Assembly: GCA_034189325.1 (NCBI GenBank)
Contig: JAXHUM010000007.1
Location: forward strand, 34,448-98,447
Direction of reading: 5' to 3'
Source of the DNA: JAXHUM01 sp034189325
Lineage (GTDB): Bacteria > Desulfobacterota > DSM-4660 > Desulfatiglandales > Desulfatiglandaceae
Length of the DNA: 64,000 nt
The position numbers were made by a program, and so were the translations under genes. Position 1 is the first letter of the stretch. Every line of letters starts with the position of its first letter. Shown here in pieces: positions 26,721 to 35,880 of the stretch. The notes beneath the pieces were generated by a model. The model was not told where the DNA came from and searched no databases. It saw only the letters and a program-made list of their open reading frames with translations.

Positions 26721-27168
26721 GGATGATTACCCCCTTTCGAACAAGAAAAGCCTCGGATCATTCAATCCCGTTAATGTGTTATAACAAAGGCTCATGGGGC
26801 CATCCTTGCGAGATCAGATGGGAGCGGACTAAGTAATTAAATGAAAACAGGGCAAAAGTCCTTTATGCAAGGGCTATGAGTTGGAGGCAAGGAGCCTTCC
26901 CCATGCAATAGTTGACGAGAAGTATTATGAGTGTCGCAGAACCGTTCTACAGTGACCACGGATTCTGTTGGAGGGCAGCATAGGGAATTTTTTTTCCTCT
27001 GTCAAGGGGTTCACCCCCATTTTGTCCTCATGTTTTTTCAACCACCTTGACAACAGGGGAAATATTGACCAGAGTGATACATGAAATGTCCTTCGATTCA
27101 GGCCTTTGAGGCATGGTAACAGGAGCGGAGGCACCTTTTTGAACGACCACTGTATAAGGAGCGAACAG
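26721..27168. other. divergent intergenic region between korD and cysS
   Basis: The 448 bases carry no gene I can support. An open frame on the minus strand (26925-27197) has no family features. The cysS ribosome-binding site AAGGAG is at 27156. Promoters for both divergent operons must lie here but none stands out. Confidence 0.5.
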
Positions 27169-28635
27169 TTGAATCTCAGATTATACAATACAGCCACGGG
27201 AAAGAAAGAGACGTTTCTACCTATGCATCAAGGAAGGGTCGGCATCTACGTCTGCGGCGTGACGGTGTATGACCTCTGCCATGTCGGCCATGCCCGATCC
27301 GCCATTGTCTATGATGTCCTCGTCCGATATCTCAGGGCAAAGGGGCTTGAGGTCACGTATATCCGGAATTTCACCGATGTAGATGACAAAATTATAGACA
27401 GGGCCAACCGTTTGGGCAAGGCAACAGGCGATCTGGCCCAGGAATATATCGACGCCTTCCATGAAGACATGGACAGGCTCTATGTTGAAGAGGCCGATGT
27501 TGAACCGAGGGCCACGGAACATATTGAAGGCATGATAGAGATGATCATCACTCTTTTGGAAAAAGGCCATGCCTATTCGGTTGGGGACGAGGTCTTCTTT
27601 TCGGTGGAGAGCTTTAGGGGTTACGGATCCCTTTCCGGTAGAAGACTGGATGATATGGAGGCCGGCAGCAGGGTTGCCGTGGATGAGAAGAAGCGACATC
27701 CCATGGATTTTGTCCTCTGGAAAGGGGGCAAACCGGGCGAGCCCCAATGGCCGAGCCCATGGGGCCCCGGCAGGCCCGGCTGGCATCTTGAGTGCTCTGT
27801 CATGAGCAATCATTATCTGGGCCCCACCTTTGATATCCACGGTGGGGGAAGGGATCTCCTGTTTCCACACCACGAGAATGAACGGGCTCAATCCATTGGG
27901 GCGAATGGCGGCCATTTTGCCAGGTACTGGATTCATAATGGGTTTGTCACTGTTGAGTCGGAGAAGATGTCCAAATCCCTCGGCAATTTTCTGACGATCA
28001 GAGACGCCCTCGAGAAATACCATCCCCAGGTACTCCGCCTCTTCCTCCTGTCCACCCATTACAGGACTCCTCTCGATCTTTCAGAAAGCGCTATCGAAGG
28101 CGTCCGGAGCGGTCTTGTCCGCATATACAGGACCTTCGATCGTCTGGAAAAGCTCCTGGGCCCGATGAGAGAGGAGATCCTCAGCACAAGGGGCCTGCTC
28201 ACTGGTGAAAACCCTTCCCCATTCATAGAGTCCTTTATTGCGGCCATGGATGATGACATGAACACGGGAGGGGCCATCGGCCTGATATTTGAAAAAGTCA
28301 GGGAAACGAACAGGCTGATGGATTCCGATGATGTCGGGTCAGTGGCTTTCCAGGATCGATTGAGGAATGCCCGACAGCAGATCTACTCTGCCTGCCGCGT
28401 TCTCGGCCTGCTCAGAGAATCGACATCGGAGTTCTTTGATCAAATTTCCACGGCCGACAAGGGCGTGGACCCTGTCGAGATAGAAAGGCTCATCCAAGAG
28501 CGGACCTCTGCCAAGTCAAGAAAGGACTGGACCAGGGCCGACGCAATCAGGGATCATTTGAAAACGAGGGGAGTCGTCCTAGAAGACGGGCCCAAGGGAA
28601 CGACCTGGAGATTCGATGTTTCAAATCCAGACTGA
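27169..28635 (+). CDS. cysS: CysS, cysteinyl-tRNA synthetase
   Basis: This is a class I aminoacyl-tRNA synthetase, about 488 residues. The HIGH-type motif is CHVGHARS, the zinc cysteine is in VYVCGVTVYD, and KMSKS is SEKMSKSLGNF. The DALR domain and C-terminal helices follow (RTSAKSRKDWTRADAIRD). The chosen TTG at 27169 gives LNLRLYNTATGKKE, as in the family, and has AAGGAG 7 bases upstream; longer frames to 27106 lack family resemblance. The end overlaps uvrB by 20 bases. Confidence 0.93.
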   Translation: MNLRLYNTATGKKETFLPMHQGRVGIYVCGVTVYDLCHVGHARSAIVYDVLVRYLRAKGLEVTYIRNFTDVDDKIIDRANRLGKATGDLAQEYIDAFHEDMDRLYVEEADVEPRATEHIEGMIEMIITLLEKGHAYSVGDEVFFSVESFRGYGSLSGRRLDDMEAGSRVAVDEKKRHPMDFVLWKGGKPGEPQWPSPWGPGRPGWHLECSVMSNHYLGPTFDIHGGGRDLLFPHHENERAQSIGANGGHFARYWIHNGFVTVESEKMSKSLGNFLTIRDALEKYHPQVLRLFLLSTHYRTPLDLSESAIEGVRSGLVRIYRTFDRLEKLLGPMREEILSTRGLLTGENPSPFIESFIAAMDDDMNTGGAIGLIFEKVRETNRLMDSDDVGSVAFQDRLRNARQQIYSACRVLGLLRESTSEFFDQISTADKGVDPVEIERLIQERTSAKSRKDWTRADAIRDHLKTRGVVLEDGPKGTTWRFDVSNPD

Positions 28636-30607
28636 TCTGAGGCCGCAAGGGGACCAACCAGGGGCGATTCAGGCCCTTTCCAAAGGAATCCTTGAAGGGC
28701 TCGAACACCAGGTCCTCTTGGGCGTCACCGGTTCCGGCAAGACCTTTACAATGGCGAATATCATTGAAGAGGTCCAGAAGCCCACTCTGATTATTGCACC
28801 CAACAAGACATTGGCCGCCCAGCTTTACGGGGAACTCAAGGATCTCTTCCCCCATAATGCCGTAGAGTACTTTGTCAGCTATTATGATTACTACCAGCCC
28901 GAGGCCTATATCCCCCAATCAGACACCTATATCCAGAAGGATGCCTCCATAAACGATCACATCGATAAGATGAGGCATTCCGCCACAAGGTCCCTTCTGG
29001 ACCGGGATGACGTCATTATCGTGGCAAGTGTGTCGTGCATATACGGGCTCGGCTCTCCCGAGGCCTATCATGACATGCTCCTCTATGTGGAAAAGGGCGA
29101 TACCCTGGCACGAGAAGATGCGGTAAGGAAGCTGGTGGAAATCCACTACGAGCGGGGTAATGTCGATTTCTATCGAGGACGGTTTCGAGTAAGGGGGGAC
29201 GTCCTTGATATCTATCCTGTCCATGAGGATGAGAGGGCGATCCGTATCAGTTTTTTCGGGGATACAGTGGAGGAGATCTACGTCATTGATCCCTTAACGG
29301 GCAAGGTCGTCAATTCCCTCAATAGAATCACCATTTATCCCGCCACCCATTATGTAACCACGGTGGAGATCAGGGAAAGGGCCATACAAGGGATTAAGGA
29401 GGAACTGCAAGGACAGGTCGCCTTCTTTCGTGCACATGACAAACTTGTTGAGGCCCAGCGGATTGAGGAACGTTCCCTGTTCGACCTGGAAATGATGGTG
29501 GAAATCGGTTACTGCAACGGGATCGAGAACTACTCCCGGCACCTGACCGGTAGAAAGCCGGGAGATCCACCGCCTACGCTGATCGACTATTTTCCAAAAG
29601 GTTTTCTGACTATTATCGATGAAAGCCATATCACGGTACCCCAACTCATCGGAATGTACCGAGGGGATCGATCGAGGAAAGAGACGCTCGTCAACTATGG
29701 ATTCCGCCTGCCTTCAGCCTTAGACAACCGGCCGCTCCGATTCGATGAGTTTGAGTCAAAGGCCGGGCAGGTCCTTTATGTATCAGCCACCCCCGGACCC
29801 TACGAAATGGAAAAGGGCCTGAGGATATCGGAGCAGATCATCCGACCCACCGGTCTTATTGATCCTGAGATCATGGTCCGGCCTGCCGCAAACCAGGTGG
29901 ATGATCTTCTTGGGCTGATCAGGGAAAGGGTGGAGAGACAGGAGCGGGTCCTTATCACGACCTTGACCAAGAAGATGGCTGAGGACCTCTCCGAATACTA
30001 CTCGGAGCTGGCGGTTCGATGTCGCTACATGCATTCAGACACCAAGACTATTGAGAGAATGGAGATTATCAGGGACCTCCGGCTGGGGGTGTTTGACGTG
30101 CTGATCGGCATCAATCTTCTGCGGGAAGGGTTGGACCTTCCCGAAGTCTCACTTGTGGCCATACTTGATGCCGACAAGGAGGGGTTCCTCAGGTCTGAGA
30201 GATCACTCATTCAGACCTGCGGCCGCGCCGCGAGAAACGTGAACGGGACGGTTGTGCTTTATGCTGATGTCATGACCGGTTCCATGGAGAGGGCCATGGA
30301 GGAATGCAACAGGCGCAGGGAGACTCAGCTGGCCTTCAACAGGGCCCACAAGATCACGCCCTCGACCATCAAAAAGAATATAGACAATATACTGAGTTCC
30401 GTGTATGAGGCCGATTATGTGACCATCCCCAAGGTCGCCGAGGCAAAACAAGCCTATTTGACGCCTCAAGAGCTGGAGGCGCGGATCAACGATCTGAAGG
30501 CGAGAATGGAGGAGGCTGCCGGAAGGCTCGAATTTGAAGAGGCGGGTAGATTAAGAGACCGAATAAGAGCGCTGGAAAAAACCCACTTCGACATCATGTC
30601 TTTTTGA
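28616..30607 (+). CDS. uvrB: UvrB, nucleotide excision repair helicase-like subunit
   Basis: UvrB (663 residues) verifies damage with UvrA and recruits UvrC. Walker A is LGVTGSGKTFT, the beta-hairpin region is YYDYYQPEAYIPQSDTYI, helicase motifs include LREGLDLPEV and QTCGRAARN, and the C-terminal UVR motif (ARMEEAAGRLEFEEAGRLRD) binds UvrC. Length and order are normal. Its start lies within the cysS 3' end, so both are probably co-transcribed. It ends one base before the convergent fabD. Confidence 0.97.
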   Translation: MFQIQTDLRPQGDQPGAIQALSKGILEGLEHQVLLGVTGSGKTFTMANIIEEVQKPTLIIAPNKTLAAQLYGELKDLFPHNAVEYFVSYYDYYQPEAYIPQSDTYIQKDASINDHIDKMRHSATRSLLDRDDVIIVASVSCIYGLGSPEAYHDMLLYVEKGDTLAREDAVRKLVEIHYERGNVDFYRGRFRVRGDVLDIYPVHEDERAIRISFFGDTVEEIYVIDPLTGKVVNSLNRITIYPATHYVTTVEIRERAIQGIKEELQGQVAFFRAHDKLVEAQRIEERSLFDLEMMVEIGYCNGIENYSRHLTGRKPGDPPPTLIDYFPKGFLTIIDESHITVPQLIGMYRGDRSRKETLVNYGFRLPSALDNRPLRFDEFESKAGQVLYVSATPGPYEMEKGLRISEQIIRPTGLIDPEIMVRPAANQVDDLLGLIRERVERQERVLITTLTKKMAEDLSEYYSELAVRCRYMHSDTKTIERMEIIRDLRLGVFDVLIGINLLREGLDLPEVSLVAILDADKEGFLRSERSLIQTCGRAARNVNGTVVLYADVMTGSMERAMEECNRRRETQLAFNRAHKITPSTIKKNIDNILSSVYEADYVTIPKVAEAKQAYLTPQELEARINDLKARMEEAAGRLEFEEAGRLRDRIRALEKTHFDIMSF

Positions 30608-31591
30608 TCAGGACACCAATTCCTTCACAGTCTTGTCAAGAGACTGAAGGTCTTCCACATTCAGCCGCGGTATGGATGGGGCAATGCCTCGAATCATGTT
30701 GGTCAAGACCTTTTTCGGACCCACCTCAATAAAGAGATCTCCTCCATTGGCAACGATCTTTTCAATGGTACTCTTCCAGTCGACAAATTGATAAATCTGA
30801 TGGTACAGTTCTCTCTTGATGTGGTCGGGATCCGCCAGGGCCTCACTTGTGACGTTTGCTATGACAGGCTTCAGGGAGATCTGTATGCTGCTCTTCTGCA
30901 GCTCTTTCTTGAAACGATCCGCTGCCGGCTTCATCAGGGGGGTGTGAAAGGGGCCTTCCACCTTAAGCATGGTAGCGATCTTCCCATCCTTCCTTATATG
31001 TCGGGAGAGTTCTCCAAGGTTTTTCTTAAAGCCACCGACGACCACCTGATTCTTGGTGTTGGCCAATGTCATGTAGACCTGAAATTTCTTGCACAGGGAG
31101 TCCATGGCGTCGTAATCAAGTTCCTTGCCCTTATCTACGACCGCCATCAACCCGGCGTCAGGGTAGTGATTGGCGAATTCGGTAATAAAGGAGGCCCTCT
31201 TCTGGACAAGGTCCACACAGGTCTTGAAATCCAACGATTGTGAGACCAGGAGTGCCGTATATTCTCCCAGGCTATGGCCTGCGAGAAAAGTATAGCTCAA
31301 TTCCACACCGCTCTTCCTGCATTTTGCTTCAAGGGCTTTGAAACACGCATAACTCGTGATCAGAACGGCGGGCTGAGTGTAGATCGTCTTGTCCAGATCG
31401 ACGCCCGGTATGATTTTACCCAACCTCTTCTTCTTTTTAAAACATTTCTCTGAAATATCATAACCGAGTATCTGATTCGCTTCATCAAATATATCTCTGA
31501 CAAACTTGTATTCATCATACAGGTCTTTTCCCATGCCCAGATACTGAGAGCCTTGTCCTGGAAATACCAAAGTGATTTTTTTATACTTCAT
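30608..31591 (-). CDS. fabD: FabD-type malonyl-CoA:ACP transacylase
   Basis: This 327-residue acyltransferase moves malonyl from CoA to ACP. The N-terminal FPGQGSQYLGMGKDLYD, nucleophile elbow AGHSLGEYTAL, and His in VEGPFHTPLMKPAA are all present. It stands alone, not with fabH/fabG/acpP, and has a more lysine-rich sequence with an insert near residues 52-65 (FKKKKRLGKIIPGVDLDK). It may therefore be a secondary FabD, for example for a special lipid or polyketide path. The 108-base gap to rfbC upstream leaves co-transcription open. Confidence 0.85.
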   Translation of the reverse strand: MKYKKITLVFPGQGSQYLGMGKDLYDEYKFVRDIFDEANQILGYDISEKCFKKKKRLGKIIPGVDLDKTIYTQPAVLITSYACFKALEAKCRKSGVELSYTFLAGHSLGEYTALLVSQSLDFKTCVDLVQKRASFITEFANHYPDAGLMAVVDKGKELDYDAMDSLCKKFQVYMTLANTKNQVVVGGFKKNLGELSRHIRKDGKIATMLKVEGPFHTPLMKPAADRFKKELQKSSIQISLKPVIANVTSEALADPDHIKRELYHQIYQFVDWKSTIEKIVANGGDLFIEVGPKKVLTNMIRGIAPSIPRLNVEDLQSLDKTVKELVS

Positions 31592-31699
31592 AGTGTTCGT
31601 TTCCTCATTTTATAAAACAAAGGCCAGTCCTCATAAGCCGTGAAATTTTAGATAATTCTCGAGTCCCTGTCAAGATCGCAACAGACCTTTTTCTCGGAC

Positions 31700-32263
31700 C
31701 TATCTGCCTGGTTTGTACAAAGGGAGAGACTCGGGATCCACATCACTGAGGCAAGGCGATTGACCATCCTTATCTGAAAGCAACGGATCATCGACCTTCC
31801 ATGCAATACCCAGGCCAGGGTCATTCCAGAGAATGCCTTTTTCATGATCGGGCGCGTAGAACCGACTGCATTTGTACATCACAATGGCCGTCTCGCTCAG
31901 GACACAATATCCATGGGCGAAACCTTCGGGAATGTAAAGCTGCCGTCGATTCTTGTCTGACAGTGGAGCCCCGACCCATCGTCCGAAGTTGGGCGAACCC
32001 CGGCGTATATCTAAGGCCACGTCATAGATCTCTCCGCTGATCGCCTGTACCAGTTTGGTTTGACCGTGTGGATACTGATAATGCAATCCTCTCAGGGTCC
32101 CACGAACCGAGTAGGAGAGGTTGTCCTGGACAAATATCTCCTTCAGGCCCAGGCCGGCGTATCTCTTGTGGTGATAGGTTTCCATGAAAAAGCCACGGGT
32201 GTCTGTAAAGACATCCGGTTCGACAGTAAAAACCTCCTCCAGTTCGGTCGCCAGGATCTTCAC
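31700..32263 (-). CDS. rfbC: RfbC, dTDP-4-dehydrorhamnose 3,5-epimerase
   Basis: This is a 187-residue cupin epimerase of the dTDP-L-rhamnose path. Motifs: VFTDTRGFFMETYH, NLSYSVRGTLRGLHYQ with the catalytic His, VALDIRRGSP, and YIPEGFAHGYCVLSE. It begins at a GTG one base after the rfbA stop. The protein ends with a short extra tail (GQSPCLSDVDPESLPLYKPGR), as in some RmlC proteins. Confidence 0.93.
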   Translation of the reverse strand: MKILATELEEVFTVEPDVFTDTRGFFMETYHHKRYAGLGLKEIFVQDNLSYSVRGTLRGLHYQYPHGQTKLVQAISGEIYDVALDIRRGSPNFGRWVGAPLSDKNRRQLYIPEGFAHGYCVLSETAIVMYKCSRFYAPDHEKGILWNDPGLGIAWKVDDPLLSDKDGQSPCLSDVDPESLPLYKPGR

Positions 32264-32264
32264 C

Positions 32265-33140
32265 TCAAGGCCTCCCCTGTTTCAGGATATCCAGAAGGTA
32301 GGCTCCATAACCGTTCTTCATCAAAGGGGCTGAAAGCTTCTCAAGTTTTGCCGCATCAATATAACCCATGCGAAAGGCGATTTCTTCGACGCAGGAGATC
32401 TTGAGTCCCTGCCGCTCCTCGATCACCTGGATAAAATTTGAGGCCTGCATCAGGCTCTCATGGGTCCCTGTGTCAAGCCATGCGATTCCCCGACCCAGCT
32501 TCTCCACGCAGAGGCACCCCATTTCAAGATAAGTGCGGTTGATGTCCGTGATCTCCAATTCCCCTCTTTTGGAGGGTTTGAGTGTAGAGGCAATCTCCTT
32601 GACCCGATTATCGTAAAAATAGAGCCCCGTGACAGCGTAATTGGACAAGGGACTGGTCGGCTTTTCCTGGATGTCCACAGCTCGGCCCTGAGCATCAAAA
32701 GAGACGACACCGTACCTCTCCGGGTCTTTCACCCAATAGCCGAAGACAATGGCCCCCTCTTTAAGGGCCGCAGCCTTTTTGAGTTTCTCAGACAATCCAT
32801 GTCCATAAAAAATATTGTCTCCCAGTATCATGCAGGCATTGTCGTCATTGATAAAATCGGCCCCGATGACAAATGCCTGGGCCAGTCCCTCAGGTCTTGG
32901 CTGTTCAGCATAGGAGAAACAAAGTCCCCACTGTGATCCGTCGCCCAGGAGGGCCTGAAACTGGGGTAGGTCTCGCGGTGTCGAGATAATGAGAATGTCT
33001 CTCAGCCCTGCCAGCATCAATATGGAAAGGGGATAGTAGATCATGGGTTTGTCATAAACAGGAAGGATCTGTTTACTGAGAACACGCGTAATGGGGTGGA
33101 GCCTCGTGCCTGCCCCCCCGGCAAGAATGATTCCTTTCAT
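32265..33140 (-). CDS. rfbA: RfbA, glucose-1-phosphate thymidylyltransferase
   Basis: The 291-residue enzyme makes dTDP-glucose from glucose-1-phosphate and dTTP. The sugar-nucleotidyltransferase signature is GIILAGGAGTRLHPITR, followed by LSKQILPVYDKPMIYYPLS and ILGDNIFYGHGL, and by VQ/IEEKP-like DIQEKPTSPLSN. The chosen ATG at 33140 has AAAGGA upstream and matches the family N-terminus; the frame is open far into rfbB but that is chance. It lies 22 bases after rfbB. Confidence 0.95.
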   Translation of the reverse strand: MKGIILAGGAGTRLHPITRVLSKQILPVYDKPMIYYPLSILMLAGLRDILIISTPRDLPQFQALLGDGSQWGLCFSYAEQPRPEGLAQAFVIGADFINDDNACMILGDNIFYGHGLSEKLKKAAALKEGAIVFGYWVKDPERYGVVSFDAQGRAVDIQEKPTSPLSNYAVTGLYFYDNRVKEIASTLKPSKRGELEITDINRTYLEMGCLCVEKLGRGIAWLDTGTHESLMQASNFIQVIEERQGLKISCVEEIAFRMGYIDAAKLEKLSAPLMKNGYGAYLLDILKQGRP

Positions 33141-33162
33141 ATACCCGATCCTTTCAATGTTT

Positions 33163-34239
33163 TCATGAACGATCCTGGTAGTTTTCCTTGATCCATTTGC
33201 GATATTCACCCGTCCTGACAGCATCAATCCATTCCATATGATCCACATACCAGTCAATCGTGGCCTCCAGGGCCTCTTCAAACGAATGCTCCGGTTGCCA
33301 ACCCAGTTCTCTCCGGATCTTACTCGCGTCAATAGCGTAACGCCAGTCATGGCCCGGCCGGTCAGGGACGAATCGGACCTGCTTCTTGCTGGATTCTCCT
33401 GCTGCACGGCCCAGGCGGGCATCCAGGAGATCACACAAGAGATAGACGATATCGATATTCCGCCGTTCCGTTCCACCGCCGATATTGTAAGTTTGTCCTG
33501 GCCTTCCCTTTTCAAAGACCATTGTCAGGGCGCGGCAATGGTCCGCGACATAGAGCCAGTCCCGCCTGTTTTCACCCTCCCCATAGACGGGAAGAGGCCT
33601 TTTCTCCAGGATATTGATGATCATCAAGGGAATAAGCTTCTCAGGAAACTGGTAGGGGCCGAAGTTGTTTGAGCAATTCGTAATAAGGGTGGGCAGGCCA
33701 TAGGTCCGAAAAAAGCTCCTCACAAAATGGTCGGATGAGGCCTTTGAGGCCGAGTAAGGGCTGGATGGATCATAGGCCGTCTCTTCGGTAAAATATCCTT
33801 GACGACCAAGGCTGCCGTAAACCTCATCGGTGGAAATGTGGAGGAAACGGAAATCATCCGGTCTCCCACGTCCCTCCCAGTGGGCGAGACCAGCCTCGAG
33901 GAGTCGGAAAGTTCCCATTACATTCGTTTCAACAAAGGCCTCGGGCCGAAGGATCGAACGGTCCACATGGGATTCAGCGGCGAAGTGAATAAGGCCGTCG
34001 AATTCCCGCGAGGAGAAGAGCCTCTCCAGGAGGATCGGGTCCCCAATATCACCTCGGACAAATTCATGCCTCCTGGCTGTTTCGCCGGAAAGATCACTGA
34101 AATTACCCAGATTCCCCGCGTACGTTAAGGCATCCAGGTTGACGATGTGCCACTCCGGCCGGGTCGAAAGGATATGATGAACAAAATTCGTGCCGATGAA
34201 CCCGGCGCCGCCGGTTACCAGGATAGTCTTACCGCTCAT
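33163..34239 (-). CDS. rfbB: RfbB, dTDP-glucose 4,6-dehydratase
   Basis: This is a 358-residue extended SDR enzyme making dTDP-4-keto-6-deoxyglucose. NAD site VTGGAGFIGTNFVHH, catalytic STDEVYG, and YSASKASSDHFVR (YX3K) are present, and the conserved NCSNNFGPYQFPEKLIPL follows. It heads the run rfbB-rfbA-rfbC. The rfbD reductase needed for dTDP-L-rhamnose is not in this window, so the product may be another 6-deoxysugar or rfbD lies elsewhere. A candidate promoter lies in the 282-base gap to radA. Confidence 0.95.
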   Translation of the reverse strand: MSGKTILVTGGAGFIGTNFVHHILSTRPEWHIVNLDALTYAGNLGNFSDLSGETARRHEFVRGDIGDPILLERLFSSREFDGLIHFAAESHVDRSILRPEAFVETNVMGTFRLLEAGLAHWEGRGRPDDFRFLHISTDEVYGSLGRQGYFTEETAYDPSSPYSASKASSDHFVRSFFRTYGLPTLITNCSNNFGPYQFPEKLIPLMIINILEKRPLPVYGEGENRRDWLYVADHCRALTMVFEKGRPGQTYNIGGGTERRNIDIVYLLCDLLDARLGRAAGESSKKQVRFVPDRPGHDWRYAIDASKIRRELGWQPEHSFEEALEATIDWYVDHMEWIDAVRTGEYRKWIKENYQDRS

Positions 34240-34521
34240 GAATCATCCTTACTGAAAGATGAATTTCCCTCTCAAAGGCTATGAGGATATTTTGTCGCCT
34301 CATGGTCCTTCGATTTCCCCTTTCTTTCCGGGAAATTGCAGGGACAACATTAAGTTTAGTTTCCCTGTAGGGGTCAAGTCAACCTTGTTGATCGATTCTA
34401 AGGCCAATGCTTCAAAAAGAAATTCCCCTCATTGACACATCGACCGGATCACTGGTACAAATTCAGGCGAGGGTCATAAGAGAAACGCCCTCCGATTATT
34501 CAAGTAAGCCGGTCCAGGAAA

Positions 34522-35877
34522 ATGGTCAAAAAGAATAGGTCCCTCTTTGTTTGTCAGGATTGCGGGTGTCAGACGCCAAAGTGGCTGGGACGGTGCCCCG
34601 ATTGCGGACAATGGAATAGCATGGTTGAGGAGATCGTCGCTGCGGTCGGGCCGCCAAGGGAGTCAAAGGCACCCAAGCCTGAATGCCTGAATGCGATCAG
34701 CCTAGTACCCGAGATGAGGCTGAAAAGCGGTCTTCTGGAATTTGACCGAGCCCTTGGCGGCGGGCTGGTCCCCGGCTCTCTCGTATTGATCGGAGGCGAC
34801 CCGGGCATAGGGAAGTCCACCCTTGTTCTCCAGGTACTTGCAGGGCTCTCCAATAAGAGCTGCCGCGGCCTTTATCTCTCGGGAGAAGAATCCCTCTTAC
34901 AGATCAAATTGAGGGCTGAGAGGCTATCAATTGATTCCGATAGCCTCTATGTCATGACCTCCACATGCGTTGAGGATATCGTCGAGAAGCTCAAGACTCT
35001 CAAGCCGAATCTCCTGGCCGTGGACTCTATCCAGACGATCTACACAGAGGCCCTTGCGTCCGCCCCTGGAAGCATCGGCCAGGTGAGAGAGGTGGCCATG
35101 CGGTTTATGGCCTTTGCCAAAGAGACCGGGACCCCAGTGTGCCTCATCGGCCATGTAACCAAAGACGGCGCCCTTGCCGGGCCGAAAGTCCTGGAACACC
35201 TTGTCGATGCGGTCCTCTATTTTGAGGGAGACAGGGGGCATGTATTCAGGATATTGAGGTCGGTCAAGAATCGTTTTGGTTCCACCAATGAAATCGGCGT
35301 CTTTGAAATGAAAGACAGCGGTCTTCAGGAGGTGGATAATCCCTCCCGCATCTTTCTTGAAGAGAGATCAGGGGATGTGTCCGGTTCCGTCGTTATTCCC
35401 TGTCTGGAAGGGACAAGGCCCCTGCTCGTGGAAATCCAGGCCCTCGTAGGACCCAGCCCCTTGGGAGTGCCCAGACGAACATCGGTCGGCGTAGACCACA
35501 ACCGGATCTCACTTCTCGTGGCTGTCCTCGGAAAGAGGGTGGGAATGGAGTTGGGAGACCAGGACATCTTCGTCAATGTGGCAGGAGGACTCAGAGTTGA
35601 TGAACCGGCCGCGGATCTCGGTATAGTCTCTGCCATGATGTCCAGTTTTGTCGACAGGCCTGTGCGTCGCGGTACGGTCCTGTTCGGTGAAGTAGGCCTT
35701 GGTGGTGAAATAAGGGGGGTCAGCCAACCGGGTCTTAGGATCAGGGAGGCGAAGAAGCTCGGCTTCTCCCATTGCATACTCTCGCGGAGCAACCTGGAAG
35801 GCATGAAAAAGCTGGAAGGCATGAGACTATCAGGTATAGGCTCCGTCCGAGAACTTCATGAACTCCTGTTCAGATGA
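34522..35877 (+). CDS. radA: RadA/Sms DNA repair ATPase
   Basis: RadA (451 residues) is a hexameric helicase that helps process recombination intermediates. It has a zinc ribbon CQDCGCQTPKWLGRCPDC, Walker A GGDPGIGKST, the RadA-specific KNRFGSTNEIGVF motif, and a Lon-like C-terminal domain (VNVAGGLRVDEPAADLG). Length is normal. It stands alone on the plus strand between minus-strand blocks; the HD-GYP gene ends 3 bases after it on the other strand. Confidence 0.95.
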   Translation: MVKKNRSLFVCQDCGCQTPKWLGRCPDCGQWNSMVEEIVAAVGPPRESKAPKPECLNAISLVPEMRLKSGLLEFDRALGGGLVPGSLVLIGGDPGIGKSTLVLQVLAGLSNKSCRGLYLSGEESLLQIKLRAERLSIDSDSLYVMTSTCVEDIVEKLKTLKPNLLAVDSIQTIYTEALASAPGSIGQVREVAMRFMAFAKETGTPVCLIGHVTKDGALAGPKVLEHLVDAVLYFEGDRGHVFRILRSVKNRFGSTNEIGVFEMKDSGLQEVDNPSRIFLEERSGDVSGSVVIPCLEGTRPLLVEIQALVGPSPLGVPRRTSVGVDHNRISLLVAVLGKRVGMELGDQDIFVNVAGGLRVDEPAADLGIVSAMMSSFVDRPVRRGTVLFGEVGLGGEIRGVSQPGLRIREAKKLGFSHCILSRSNLEGMKKLEGMRLSGIGSVRELHELLFR

Positions 35878-35880
35878 ACT

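Noticed and set aside
26925..27197. 90-codon minus-strand frame between korD and cysS
   Set aside because: No family resemblance; it crosses the cysS ribosome-binding site and start.
29107..29123. TGGCAC...GC resembling a sigma-54 promoter
   Set aside because: It is inside the uvrB coding region, and the GG-GC distance is one base too long.
33141..33515. N-terminal extension of the rfbA frame
   Set aside because: It lies within rfbB and does not match the RfbA family, which starts at 33140.
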